A DNA stretch of 64,000 bases from positions 4,216,001 through 4,280,000 of the forward strand of contig NZ_CP163528.1 of the NCBI RefSeq assembly GCF_041081105.1, in the 5' to 3' direction. Source of the DNA: Promicromonospora sp. Populi. GTDB lineage: Bacteria; Actinomycetota; Actinomycetes; Actinomycetales; Cellulomonadaceae. This document shows, in pieces, positions 27,057 through 34,830 of the stretch (its first letter is position 1; each line of letters begins with the position of its first letter). The notes beneath the pieces were generated by a model. The model saw only the letters and a list, made by a program, of their open reading frames with translations. It did not search any database and had not been told where the DNA came from. The position numbers and the translations under genes were made by a program.

Positions 27057-27831
27057 TCACGAGATGGTGACCGACTTCTTCGGCAGCGCGTCCGGGGCGA
27101 AGGAATGAGAGCGGTCGCCGGAGTGGATTATCAACTTAGTGAGTTCATTGGTCATCGTGATCGTCGGGTAGATCGGCTGATTAAGTACTGGCGTCTCCGT
27201 GAATTTCCCAATCGACCATGTAGCCATGGTGCCTGTCGACGTGATCGTGAACTGATCGGTCGTAACTGTGTTCGTTGTGTAGTTGCGGTACGCCCATAGC
27301 TTGTTCACGTTTGGGAGTGTCGGGGTGTAGCTGATCCCCCACGGGAAGCTGACGCTCAGGCAGTCACCGCACGCCTCCCCATATTGGGTGTTGTCCGTCC
27401 ATGCCGTCGTCAGCTCGACACGTGCCGACGGTAGCGGCTGGAGTACTCTGCCGGTTCCGCAGTGGTCGTAGAACTGGACGACTGTCGTCGGAGAGAGCAG
27501 TCCAGGCCTTGCGATCCAGCGCATAATTTGCGTGTTGTCGGTAGTCATATAGGCTATCGGTCTGATAGGTGATGTTGCCGAATTCTTTGACGACGACGCA
27601 TCGGTTCAGCGCTTCGTAATTGGTCGTCTTGGAATAGTAGTGAGTTTTGCTGATCCACTCTGACGGCGCCCGAGCGGGTGCGGGCTTGTCTGCCGCCGTG
27701 GCTGTGGATGTCGTAGCGGACGTCGAGTTGTCCGTCCATGCCGTCGTTGTGGCCTGAGCTGATGTGATGGTGGCGCCGAGTAGTGCGGTCACGACCATGA
27801 CCACGAGACTGACGGTTCTCAGTCGTCGCAT
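27057..27831 (-). pseudogene. Frameshifted secreted-protein gene of low GC content
   Basis: Two overlapping frames look like one gene split by a frameshift. The first (27831 down to 27364) encodes a signal peptide (MRRLRTVSLVVMVVTALLGA, cleavage near TSAQA) and about 80 plausible residues. The second (27548 down to 27057) continues with a natural-looking sequence (VVQFYDHCGTG, CGDCLSVSFPWGISYTP). The switch lies somewhere in 27480-27548. The reconstructed product would be about 255 residues, secreted, with no family recognised. Base composition is clearly lower in GC than the surroundings, which suggests acquisition. A 21-bp direct repeat encoding TTAWTDN occurs at 27390-27410 and 27728-27748. 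It could be decayed, or the frameshift could be a sequencing error. Confidence 0.55.
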
Positions 27832-28038
27832 GCTTGCCCTCCTGCTCCTCTGGTGAGGACGGATGTGCCCTCACATCGGGATCATATGGTTAAAGCGGGC
27901 ATACGGGCCAATATACTTGAAGACCACGATACTTCACGGTTGGTGCAAAATGCCGATATTGGCGGTCGGTCCATGTGGACCGGTGCCCGGGCGACTGCAG
28001 TAGGGGCTACGGGTTGTCGGGCAGGGAGAATGGTTGGC

Positions 28039-28662
28039 ATGCCTGACAAGATCGTGCCCGTCAACGCTTCAAGCCGCCGCGGCCGGCGTCCCGCCGGTCA
28101 GGACGCCCGCGCCGACATCCTCGCCGCCGCGCTCGAGGAGTTCGTCGACCGCGGGTACGAGGCGTCCTCCCTGCGGTCGGTCGCCCGCCGGGCCGGGGTG
28201 GACCCGGGCACGGTGCGGCACTGGTTCCCGGACAAGCCGCGGCTGCTGACCGCGGCGCTCGGCGTCTCGGGGATCGAGCCGGACAAGGTGGTGGAGCGGG
28301 TCACGGCCGGTCCGGTCGAGACCCTCGGGGAGCGCCTCCTGGAGGCGGTGGTCGGCATGTGGGACTTCGACGGCGGTGACACCGTCCGCGTGGTCATCCC
28401 GGCGATCATGTCCGATGCCGGGCTGCGCAGCCTGCTGCCCCAGTTCATCGGTGCGGCCATCATGGCGCCGGTCATGCGCGCCATCGACGCGCCCGACGCC
28501 CCGCTGCGCACCGCGCTGGTGGCCTCGCAGCTTTCGGGGGTGCTGCTGACCCGGTACCTGATCCCGCTGGACCCGTTGGCCTCGCTCGCGCCGGACCAGG
28601 TGGCGCGGCTCGTGGGGCCGACCATCCAGCACTACCTCACCGGCCCGCTCCCGGCCCCGTAG
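28039..28662 (+). CDS. TetR-family transcriptional regulator
   Basis: This 207-residue TetR regulator has a helix-turn-helix at about residues 15-60 (ADILAAALEEFVDRGYEAS, then VARRAGVDPGTVRHWFPDK) and a TetR_C-like ligand domain (tail ending LVGPTIQHYLTG). ATG 28039 has GGGAG 10 nt upstream; ATG 28030 is a less likely in-frame alternative. It is divergent from the frameshifted secreted-protein gene across about 200 nt of AT-richer DNA, and convergent with the phytase gene (stops 6 nt apart). The likely target is itself or the divergent gene. Confidence 0.88.
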   Translation: MPDKIVPVNASSRRGRRPAGQDARADILAAALEEFVDRGYEASSLRSVARRAGVDPGTVRHWFPDKPRLLTAALGVSGIEPDKVVERVTAGPVETLGERLLEAVVGMWDFDGGDTVRVVIPAIMSDAGLRSLLPQFIGAAIMAPVMRAIDAPDAPLRTALVASQLSGVLLTRYLIPLDPLASLAPDQVARLVGPTIQHYLTGPLPAP

Positions 28663-28668
28663 AAGAGG

Positions 28669-29973
28669 TCAGTGCAGGCGCAGGGCCCGTGCGACGTCGC
28701 CCCAGTGCACGTACGAGAAGCCCGTCGCGTCGCGCTCCGGGTCCGTGTCCGGGCCGGTCTCGGGCTCGTCGTGCGTCACCAGCAGGCCGGACCGGTACTC
28801 GCCCACTGGCGCGTTGGAGACCGCCAGCCCGTCCGAGCCGTTGACGTCGTCCACGCCGTCGCCCGCGACCCGGAACGTGCCGAGCGAGCGGTTCTTGCCG
28901 GTCAGGGCGTAGACGCCGTAGGTGTCGTCGCCCTGGCTGGACACGATCACGTAGCCCGTGCCGCCGCGGCCGTACCAGATGTCCACACCCTCGGCGTCGG
29001 CGGTCAGGTTCTTGCCCCCGTACGACGGCGCTTCCGGGTCCACGGGGGCGCATTCCTCGGTCTCGGGGTCGTAGGCGTCGTGCACGCCGAAGTCCGTGAC
29101 CTTGTCGACCAGGCGCGGCTTGCCCGAGCCCAGCGGCAGCGGCACCCGCCACAGGCCGACGTCCTCCTGCGTGGCGTACAGCGTGCCGGTGTGGCGGTCC
29201 ACGGCGACGCCCTCCAGCTGCGGCCCCACCCCGGGCTCCTCGCACGGCACCCAGGTGGTGCCGTCGGGCAGGCGGAACTCGCCGGGCATCGTCAGGTGCT
29301 CGACGTCGGTGTAGCCCACGCCACCCGGGCCGGTGGTGATGCGGGCCGTGGCGATAGTGGTGCTCCCCTCCTGGGTCACCACCGCATACGTCTCGCCGCG
29401 GCGGGGCTGGTAGACGGCCAGGCCGTACGCGGTCTGGTCCTCGGCGACCGTCTCCCGGTCCGGGCTGAACAGGAACTCCAGCTCGGGCGCGGTGACCTCG
29501 GCCAGCGGCGTTGCGGCGTCGGCCCCTGCGGGGTCGATCGCGAAGAAGCGGATCTGGTCGTTGTACCGGTCCGAGACGACGGCGACGTCCGTCGGCGTGC
29601 CGTCCACGTCCAGGCCGTAGGCGATGTCCACGTTGTTGTACCGGCCGGAGACGCCGTCCGCGCGCGGGGCCGGCGTGGCCGGGACCGACTGCAGCTCGGT
29701 CGCGGCCACGTCATAGACCCGCAGGCCCCCCTCCTTGGCCGTCGCGACGACGATCGAGCGCTCCGAGTCATCGGGGTGCACCCAGATGGCGGGGTCGTCG
29801 CCGGACGCGTTGCCGCCGGCCTCGTCGTCGTACAGCGGGGCCGTCTCCACCGAGGTGGTGACGGTCGCGGGGCCGGACCCCGGTCGCCCGGACCCGCCGC
29901 TAGCGGCCGCGGCAGGTGCGAGCAGGGGCAGGACCAGCAGGGCGGCCGACAGGCCGACGAAGCGACGTCGCAT
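28669..29973 (-). CDS. Secreted beta-propeller phytase
   Basis: This 434-residue exported 3-phytase-like protein would hydrolyse phytate outside the cell, releasing phosphate with calcium dependence. The signal peptide is MRRRFVGLSAALLVLPLLAP with an AAAASG cleavage region near residue 26. Beta-propeller phytase repeats are visible: GDDPAIWVHPDD, RYNNVDIAYGLDVDG, VVSDRYNDQIRFFAID, QLEGVAVDRHTGTLYATQED, DAEGVDIWYG and SSQGDDTYGVYALTG. ATG 29973 follows GGGAG by 9 nt. Copy 3 of the palindromic repeat is about 70 nt upstream. It is probably its own transcription unit. Confidence 0.9.
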   Translation of the reverse strand: MRRRFVGLSAALLVLPLLAPAAAASGGSGRPGSGPATVTTSVETAPLYDDEAGGNASGDDPAIWVHPDDSERSIVVATAKEGGLRVYDVAATELQSVPATPAPRADGVSGRYNNVDIAYGLDVDGTPTDVAVVSDRYNDQIRFFAIDPAGADAATPLAEVTAPELEFLFSPDRETVAEDQTAYGLAVYQPRRGETYAVVTQEGSTTIATARITTGPGGVGYTDVEHLTMPGEFRLPDGTTWVPCEEPGVGPQLEGVAVDRHTGTLYATQEDVGLWRVPLPLGSGKPRLVDKVTDFGVHDAYDPETEECAPVDPEAPSYGGKNLTADAEGVDIWYGRGGTGYVIVSSQGDDTYGVYALTGKNRSLGTFRVAGDGVDDVNGSDGLAVSNAPVGEYRSGLLVTHDEPETGPDTDPERDATGFSYVHWGDVARALRLH

Positions 29974-30041
29974 GCGCAGAGGCTCCCGCACCCAAGTGAC
30001 GCGAACCTGAACCCCAAACGAACACAAACCCGACCATTTGC

Positions 30042-30098
30042 TGTGGGCGTGATCGTTGCGACTACCCGCCCGCTTTAGGCGCAACGATCACGCCCACA
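30042..30098. repeat. Palindromic repeat, copy 3 (inverted orientation)
   Basis: Arms 30042-30060 and 30080-30098 pair perfectly (19 bp) around a 19-nt loop. The loop's reverse complement, CCTAAAGCGGGCGGGTAGT, matches the copy 1 loop for its first 12 bases and the end of the copy 2 loop, so the element is inserted in the opposite orientation. It lies 9 nt past the acuC stop codon on the minus strand, the same position relative to an upstream gene as copies 1 and 2. Confidence 0.85.
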
Positions 30099-30107
30099 AG
30101 CAACGGG

Positions 30108-31283
30108 TCAGTCCAGGAGGGGGTCCAGGCCCCAGAGGGGAAAGGTCGCGCGACGGGTCGCCTGGACTGCGCGGTCCACGGCGTCGGCAGGGTCGTAGCC
30201 GTCGCGCCAGCGGCGGAACGGCACCTCCGCGGAGCCGAGCGTGCGCGCGGCCTCCAGGCCCAGGCCCTCGACGACGGCGCGCCACGCGGCGGGCAGCTCG
30301 GCCCCGCGCGCCAGCGGCGTGTGTGCGGCTTCGGCGACGAGCGCCGTCCAGACGAGCGGCACGACGTCGGTCACCGCGTAACCGCCGCCGCCCAGGGCGA
30401 GCCAGCGGCCGTCGGCGTGCTCGTGCGCGAGCGCGTGCGCCCACTGCTGGGCGGTCCACTGCGCGTCCACCGAGACGTTCAGGTTCGAGAGCGGGTCCCG
30501 CCCGTGCGCGTCGCAGCCGTGCTGGGAGACGATCGCCTGCGGGCGGTGCTCCCGGATCAGCGCTGGCACGACGGCGTCGATCGCCCGCAGCCAGTCCGGG
30601 CCCGAGGTGCGGGCCGGGACGGGGATATTGACGGCGGTGCCCTCTGCGGGGCCCGGGCTGCCGACGTCGGCCGAGGCGCCCGTGCCGGGGAACAGGGTGC
30701 GGCCGTCCTCGTGGATCGAGACGGTCAGCACGCGCGGGTCGTCCCAGAAGATCGCCTCCACGCCGTCGCCGTGATGGGCGTCGAAGTCGAGGTAAGCGAC
30801 ACGCTCCGCGCCCAGGTCCAGCAGGCGCCGGATGGCCGCGGCGGCGTCGTTGTAGACGCAGAAGCCCGAAGCAGCGCCCGGCATCGCGTGGTGCATGCCC
30901 CCGGCGACGTTCACGCCGTGCGCGATCTCGCCGGTCCAGAGCGCGTCGGCCAGCTCCACGGACCCGCCGAGCTGGCGGGCCGCGGCCTCGTGCATCCCGA
31001 CGAACAGGGGGTCGTCGTCGGTGCCGAGGCCCCGCAGGAGATTGGGCTCCAGCGTGGTCCCGGCGTGCCGGACGGCGGCCACGTAGTCGGCGTCGTGCAC
31101 CGTCTCGATGACGGAGTCTGTCGCGGGCTCGGCCTCCACCACCTCGAGCGTGGGCTGGTCCAGCAGGCCGAACGCCTCGACGAGCCGCATCGTCAGGTCG
31201 AGGCGGGCCGGGGCCATGGGGTGCCCGGGGCCGAAGTCGTACTCGAGGAGTCGCGGACTCCAGACCAGCCGGGCGAGATGCAC
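30108..31283 (-). CDS. acuC: Acetoin-utilisation-type deacetylase (histone deacetylase family)
   Basis: This 391-residue zinc-dependent deacetylase is of the AcuC type, which in Bacillus deacetylates and activates acetyl-CoA synthetase. Signature residues are visible: HDADYVAAV, NVAGGMHHAMPGAASGFCVYND (active-site HH), YLDFDAHHGDGVEAIFWDDPRV (zinc ligands D, H) and LALGGGGYAV. No ribosome binding site is seen; TACCGT lies exactly 6 nt before GTG 31283, so the mRNA is likely leaderless. Its 3' end is followed by palindromic repeat copy 3. Confidence 0.92.
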   Translation of the reverse strand: MHLARLVWSPRLLEYDFGPGHPMAPARLDLTMRLVEAFGLLDQPTLEVVEAEPATDSVIETVHDADYVAAVRHAGTTLEPNLLRGLGTDDDPLFVGMHEAAARQLGGSVELADALWTGEIAHGVNVAGGMHHAMPGAASGFCVYNDAAAAIRRLLDLGAERVAYLDFDAHHGDGVEAIFWDDPRVLTVSIHEDGRTLFPGTGASADVGSPGPAEGTAVNIPVPARTSGPDWLRAIDAVVPALIREHRPQAIVSQHGCDAHGRDPLSNLNVSVDAQWTAQQWAHALAHEHADGRWLALGGGGYAVTDVVPLVWTALVAEAAHTPLARGAELPAAWRAVVEGLGLEAARTLGSAEVPFRRWRDGYDPADAVDRAVQATRRATFPLWGLDPLLD

Positions 31284-31385
31284 GCGCCCACGGTAACGGA
31301 CGCGAACTGTGCCGGGCGCTGTGGCTCAGGCGCCGTCGGCGAGGTAATCTTGGTGTTGCCACCCCCTGCGGGGGGAGAGGAAGTG

Positions 31386-31423
31386 AAGCCGGGAACTCCC
31401 GCCGGACGACGGGATCCCGGCTT
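31386..31423. terminator. Hairpin between DUF3800-like gene and acuC
   Basis: AAGCCGGGA (31386-31394) pairs with TCCCGGCTT (31415-31423), and an inner CCCG/CGGG helix extends it. It lies 9 nt beyond the stop codon of the minus-strand DUF3800-like gene and is a plausible terminator for it. Confidence 0.6.
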
Positions 31424-31431
31424 TCGCGTGT

Positions 31432-32037
31432 TCAGAGCTGGATCTCGATCTCGTCGATTCCCGGACCCAGGGAGTCGCGTATATCGAGGTTGGAGCCCCG
31501 CCGCGCCTGTCCGACCGCGCCGGCGACTGCATCCGCCACCCAGAGCATCGGCTCGTCCGTGGGAAGCGCGAAGTCGATGTGGAGCGCAGCGGGCATCGCT
31601 TGCTTGGCGTGCAGCGCTGCGAACATCCTCCTGTCGCGAGTGTTCAGGGACTGGGTTCGGGACTCGAGCCAGACCCTGGAGACGTCCAGCATGCCCAGCT
31701 CGAACACGAGGCGTTCCAGGCAGAGGCGGCGGGCACGTTCTTGTTTCTTCGCGTCGATGGGCGCGCCAACAACGACGACGTGCACCAGATCGTGCTCCGC
31801 GATGGCAGACGCGATCTTGGCACGCCGTGGCGCCGACTCGTCTCGCCAGTGGAGCCGGCGCGTTCCCTTGAGGAGCAGGCCGCGCAGGTTGTCTCGCATC
31901 GGGTCGCATGCTGTTGGACTGGCTACCGCCGCCGCGAGCAGATAGAGCCCGTCACGGTCCCGGCTCGGCATCTGCATCGACTCGTCCACCCATGCGTGCA
32001 GAACTAAGTCACCTGTCAGCGCGTACTCCTTTTCCAC
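31432..32037 (-). CDS. DUF3800-like protein
   Basis: This 201-residue protein begins LHAWVDESMQM and continues YLLAAAVASPTACDPMRDNL, the N-terminal pattern of DUF3800 (an RNase H-like fold family of unknown function often found in accessory regions). Later acidic residues (ESRTQ, HIDFALPTDEPMLWVADAVAGAV) may complete the presumed metal site. The GTG start at 32037 has no convincing ribosome binding site, so the start is uncertain. GC is lower than in neighbouring genes, and a perfect 14-bp palindrome lies 21 nt upstream. The family assignment rests on short motifs only. Confidence 0.65.
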   Translation of the reverse strand: MEKEYALTGDLVLHAWVDESMQMPSRDRDGLYLLAAAVASPTACDPMRDNLRGLLLKGTRRLHWRDESAPRRAKIASAIAEHDLVHVVVVGAPIDAKKQERARRLCLERLVFELGMLDVSRVWLESRTQSLNTRDRRMFAALHAKQAMPAALHIDFALPTDEPMLWVADAVAGAVGQARRGSNLDIRDSLGPGIDEIEIQL

Positions 32038-32057
32038 CGACGGATCATTGCGCAGAA

Positions 32058-32071
32058 AGCATGATCATGCT
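32058..32071. promoter_or_regulatory. Perfect 14-bp palindrome upstream of the DUF3800-like gene
   Basis: AGCATGATCATGCT is a perfect inverted repeat in the 174-nt gap between the divergent DUF3800-like gene and trkH. A second, imperfect one (GTTGCTTATACGCAAC) begins about 13 nt further on, near 32084. They could be operators for an unknown regulator. No regulator gene is adjacent. Confidence 0.45.
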
Positions 32072-32211
32072 CGCTCAAACAGCGTTGCTTATACGCAACA
32101 GCCATCAGAGGATCGTCGCCGTCGGCCACCCCGGGTTTCTGCTCAGCGCGGGGCGCGCGACGTGGCACAGTAGGGCGTCGATCGTCGAGATGTGGGGGAG
32201 GAACGGGTCAG

Positions 32212-33612
32212 ATGGCGCCGAGCCTGCGGCACCGGTTGTACGGGGTGCGAGAGCTGGTGGACGAGCTGGCCTTCCGTGCCCCGGCACGCCTGGCCGTCAC
32301 GGTCTTCGCGGGCGTAGTCGCTGTGTTCGCCCTGCTCCTGCTGGTGCCGTTCGCGACCGCCGACGGCCAGGGCGCGAGCTTTGTCGATGCTGTGTTCACC
32401 GCGGTCTCCGCCGTGTGTGTCACGGGGCTCGTCGTGCAGGACACGGCGACCTACTGGTCGCTGTACGGGCAGATAGTCATTCTCGCCGGCATCAAGGTGG
32501 GCGGCTTCGGCATCATGACCGTCGCCTCGCTGCTCGGCATGATGGTGTCGCGCAAGATCGGGCTGACGCAGAAGCTGCTCACCGCGTCGGAGACCAAGAC
32601 GAGCCGCCTGGGCGACATCGGTTCGCTGATCCGGGTCATCATCGTCACCGCCACCACGCTCGAGCTGTCGATCGCCCTGCTGCTCTTCCCCCGGTTCCTG
32701 GTGATCGAGGGCAACGTGGGCACCGCTGCCTGGCACTCGCTGTTCTACGGGATCTCGGCGTTCAACAACGCCGGGTTCGTGCCCACCACCGAGGGCCTGA
32801 TGCCGCACGTCGGTGACTGGACGCTCGTGCTGCCCATCGCCCTCGGTGTGTTCATCGGTGCGCTCGGGTTCCCCGTCATCCTCAATGTCCAGCGCGCCCT
32901 GTCCCGGCCTGGTCGACGCTGGCGCAGCTGGACCAAGCGGCTCTCCCTGCACAGCAAGCTCACACTCGTGACCAGCGGCATCCTGTTCGTCGTCGGTGCG
33001 CTGCTGATCCTGGTGCTGGAGTGGACCAACCCCGCCACGTTCGGGCCACTGAGCTTCGGGGAGAAGCTGCTGGCGGCCGTGTTCGCCGGCATCATGCCGC
33101 GCTCCGGAGGGTTCAGCACCGTCGACGTCGGGGCCATGACCGAGTCGAGCTGGCTCATCCAGGACGCTCTGATGTTCGTGGGTGGCGGTTCGGCGTCGAC
33201 CGCCGGCGGTATCAAGGTGACCACGCTCGCCGTCATGCTGCTCGCGATCGTCGCCGAGGCGCGCGGTGACCGGGACATCGAGGCGTTCGGCCGCCGCATC
33301 CCGCGGGACGTGCTGCGGCTGTCGATCGCCGTCGTGTTCACGGGGGCGAGCATCGTGCTGGTCTCGTGCGTGGCGCTGCTGCAGGTGACCGACCTCCCCC
33401 TGTCCCAGGTGCTGTTCGAGGTCCTGTCGGCGTTCGCGACCGTCGGGCTGTCGACGGGGATCACTCCCGGCCTGCCGGACGCCGGGAAGTACGTGCTGGC
33501 GGTCCTGATGTTCGTGGGGCGCACCGGGGCGGTGACCGTCGTGGCGGTGCTGGCGCTGCGCGACCGGCGGCGCATCGTACGCTTCCCCGAGGAACGACCG
33601 ATCATCGGGTGA
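32212..33612 (+). CDS. trkH: TrkH-family potassium uptake channel subunit
   Basis: This 466-residue membrane subunit of a Trk/Ktr K+ uptake system has four pore-loop repeats, visible as VCVTGLVVQDTATYW, SAFNNAGFVPTTEGL, GIMPRSGGFSTVDVGAM and FATVGLSTGITPGLPD, each with the selectivity-filter glycine. ATG 32212 follows GGAGGAACGG. It is followed 126 nt later by the cytoplasmic NAD-binding partner gene, and the two together form the channel-regulator complex. Confidence 0.93.
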   Translation: MAPSLRHRLYGVRELVDELAFRAPARLAVTVFAGVVAVFALLLLVPFATADGQGASFVDAVFTAVSAVCVTGLVVQDTATYWSLYGQIVILAGIKVGGFGIMTVASLLGMMVSRKIGLTQKLLTASETKTSRLGDIGSLIRVIIVTATTLELSIALLLFPRFLVIEGNVGTAAWHSLFYGISAFNNAGFVPTTEGLMPHVGDWTLVLPIALGVFIGALGFPVILNVQRALSRPGRRWRSWTKRLSLHSKLTLVTSGILFVVGALLILVLEWTNPATFGPLSFGEKLLAAVFAGIMPRSGGFSTVDVGAMTESSWLIQDALMFVGGGSASTAGGIKVTTLAVMLLAIVAEARGDRDIEAFGRRIPRDVLRLSIAVVFTGASIVLVSCVALLQVTDLPLSQVLFEVLSAFATVGLSTGITPGLPDAGKYVLAVLMFVGRTGAVTVVAVLALRDRRRIVRFPEERPIIG

Positions 33613-33738
33613 GGCCGGAGTGCAGTGCAGGGTGAGGGCCGAGGAACGAGGCACTCGCCCGGAACGGAACGCAGGTCTCACCCGAAAGAAGGCATCGGGT
33701 AGCAGCGAACGAGCCACACGTGGCGAGAGAGGAACATC

Positions 33739-34407
33739 GTGCCGGAGAAGAAGCCCGACCGGGATGCGGGTGTGCTGGTGATCGGCCTCGGCCGGTTCGG
33801 GTCGGCGATCGGCGCGACTCTGGACCGCCTGGGCCAGGACGTGCTCGCCGTCGAGCAGAACCCCACGCTGGTGGCCCAGTGGTCCGGGCGCCTGCCGCTG
33901 GTGGAGGCCGACGCGTCCAACCCGGAGGCGCTGGAGCAGCTCGGTGCGAAGGACTATGCGGTAGCGGTGGTGGGTGTCGGCTCGTCTCTGGAAGCGTCCG
34001 TGCTGATCACGGGCAACCTGGTGGACCTCGGCACGCCGCAGATCTGGGCCAAGGCGATCTCCGCGGAGCACGGCCGCATCCTGACCCGTATCGGCGCCCA
34101 CCACGTGGTCTTCCCGGAGACCGACGCCGGTTCGCGGGTGGCCCACCTCGTGAGCGGCAAGCTGCTCGACTACATCGAGGTCGAGGACGGCTTCACCATC
34201 GTGAAGATGCGCCCGCCGAGGGAGGCGCAGGGCTTCACGCTGGCGCAGTCGAACATCCGCAAGCGGTACGGGATCACGGTGATCGGCGTGAAGTCGCCGG
34301 GCGTGGACTTCGTGTACGCGACGCCGGAGACCCGGGTCTCCGCGAACGACCTGCTCGTGTGCTCGGGCCACGCCGAGCTGCTGGAGCGGTTCGCCGCGCG
34401 GCCGTGA
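33739..34407 (+). CDS. trkA: TrkA/KtrA-family NAD-binding regulatory subunit
   Basis: This 222-residue cytoplasmic RCK protein gates the TrkH channel in response to nucleotides. The N-domain has the Rossmann motif VIGLGRFGSAIGATLDRLGQDVLAV, and the C-terminal TrkA_C domain starts near residue 145 (IEVEDGFTIVKMRPP). Sequence length corresponds to a single RCK unit. GTG 33739 has AGAGAGGAA upstream. The 126-nt gap to trkH contains a GGGTGAG/CTCACCC inverted repeat (33630-33636 with 33677-33683). Confidence 0.92.
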   Translation: MPEKKPDRDAGVLVIGLGRFGSAIGATLDRLGQDVLAVEQNPTLVAQWSGRLPLVEADASNPEALEQLGAKDYAVAVVGVGSSLEASVLITGNLVDLGTPQIWAKAISAEHGRILTRIGAHHVVFPETDAGSRVAHLVSGKLLDYIEVEDGFTIVKMRPPREAQGFTLAQSNIRKRYGITVIGVKSPGVDFVYATPETRVSANDLLVCSGHAELLERFAARP

Positions 34408-34612
34408 CGGTCCGTCAGGCCGGGTTCGGCGCACCTCACAGCCCGCCGATTACGGGGCGCGCGATTGAGCGGGTAACCTAGGGAGCGGATTCCCTTTCGT
34501 GTTGGTCGGCCATCGTCTTTTCTGGCGTCACTGTCCCGGACCAACCGTGGACCATTTCGCCGAGCGGCCCGTCGTTGGGCTGCCGCCGACCGATCGAACA
34601 TTGCGAGGACCT

Positions 34613-34711
34613 ATGGGCTCCGTCATCAAGAAGCGCCGCAAGCGTATGGCCAAGAAGAAGCACCGCAAGCTGCTTCGCAAGACGCGCCACCAGCGCCGCA
34701 ACAAGAAGTGA
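34613..34711 (+). CDS. Small ribosomal protein bS22 (AURKAIP1/COX24-domain)
   Basis: This 32-residue, extremely basic protein (MGSVIKKRRKRMAKKKHRKL and so on) matches the actinobacterial small-subunit protein bS22 described in mycobacterial ribosomes, annotated elsewhere as an AURKAIP1/COX24 domain protein. GCGAGGAC lies upstream of ATG 34613. A promoter-like TTACGG (34450-34455) and TAACCT (34474-34479) with 18-nt spacing precedes a leader of about 130 nt. A canonical terminator follows. It is a single-gene transcription unit. Confidence 0.92.
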   Translation: MGSVIKKRRKRMAKKKHRKLLRKTRHQRRNKK

Positions 34712-34740
34712 CGCGCGCGCCGTCGGGCGCGTGACGTGCA

Positions 34741-34770
34741 GGCCCGGTCCTTAAGGACCGGGCCTGTTTT
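34741..34770 (+). terminator. Rho-independent terminator of the bS22 gene
   Basis: GGCCCGGTCC (34741-34750) pairs with GGACCGGGCC (34755-34764) around TTAA, followed by TGTTTT. This is the only hairpin in the window with a classical U-tract. Confidence 0.92.
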
Positions 34771-34830
34771 ATCTGGGTCCCCGGCTGACAGACAGTCGGG
34801 CGTGAGCGAGTCCTGACAGGCAGTCGGCGG

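Noticed and set aside
27364..27548. Two independent overlapping genes in the low-GC segment
   Set aside because: Only the upstream frame has a signal peptide, the downstream frame lacks its own ribosome binding site, and both contain TTAWTDN. One frameshifted gene is simpler.
31322..31431. Small RNA or repeat between acuC and the DUF3800-like gene
   Set aside because: The two inverted repeats here are explained as a terminator; no promoter or conserved RNA family could be recognised.
33613..33738. c-di-AMP (ydaO) riboswitch before trkA
   Set aside because: The conserved blocks of that riboswitch could not be aligned by eye; only one 7-bp inverted repeat is convincing.
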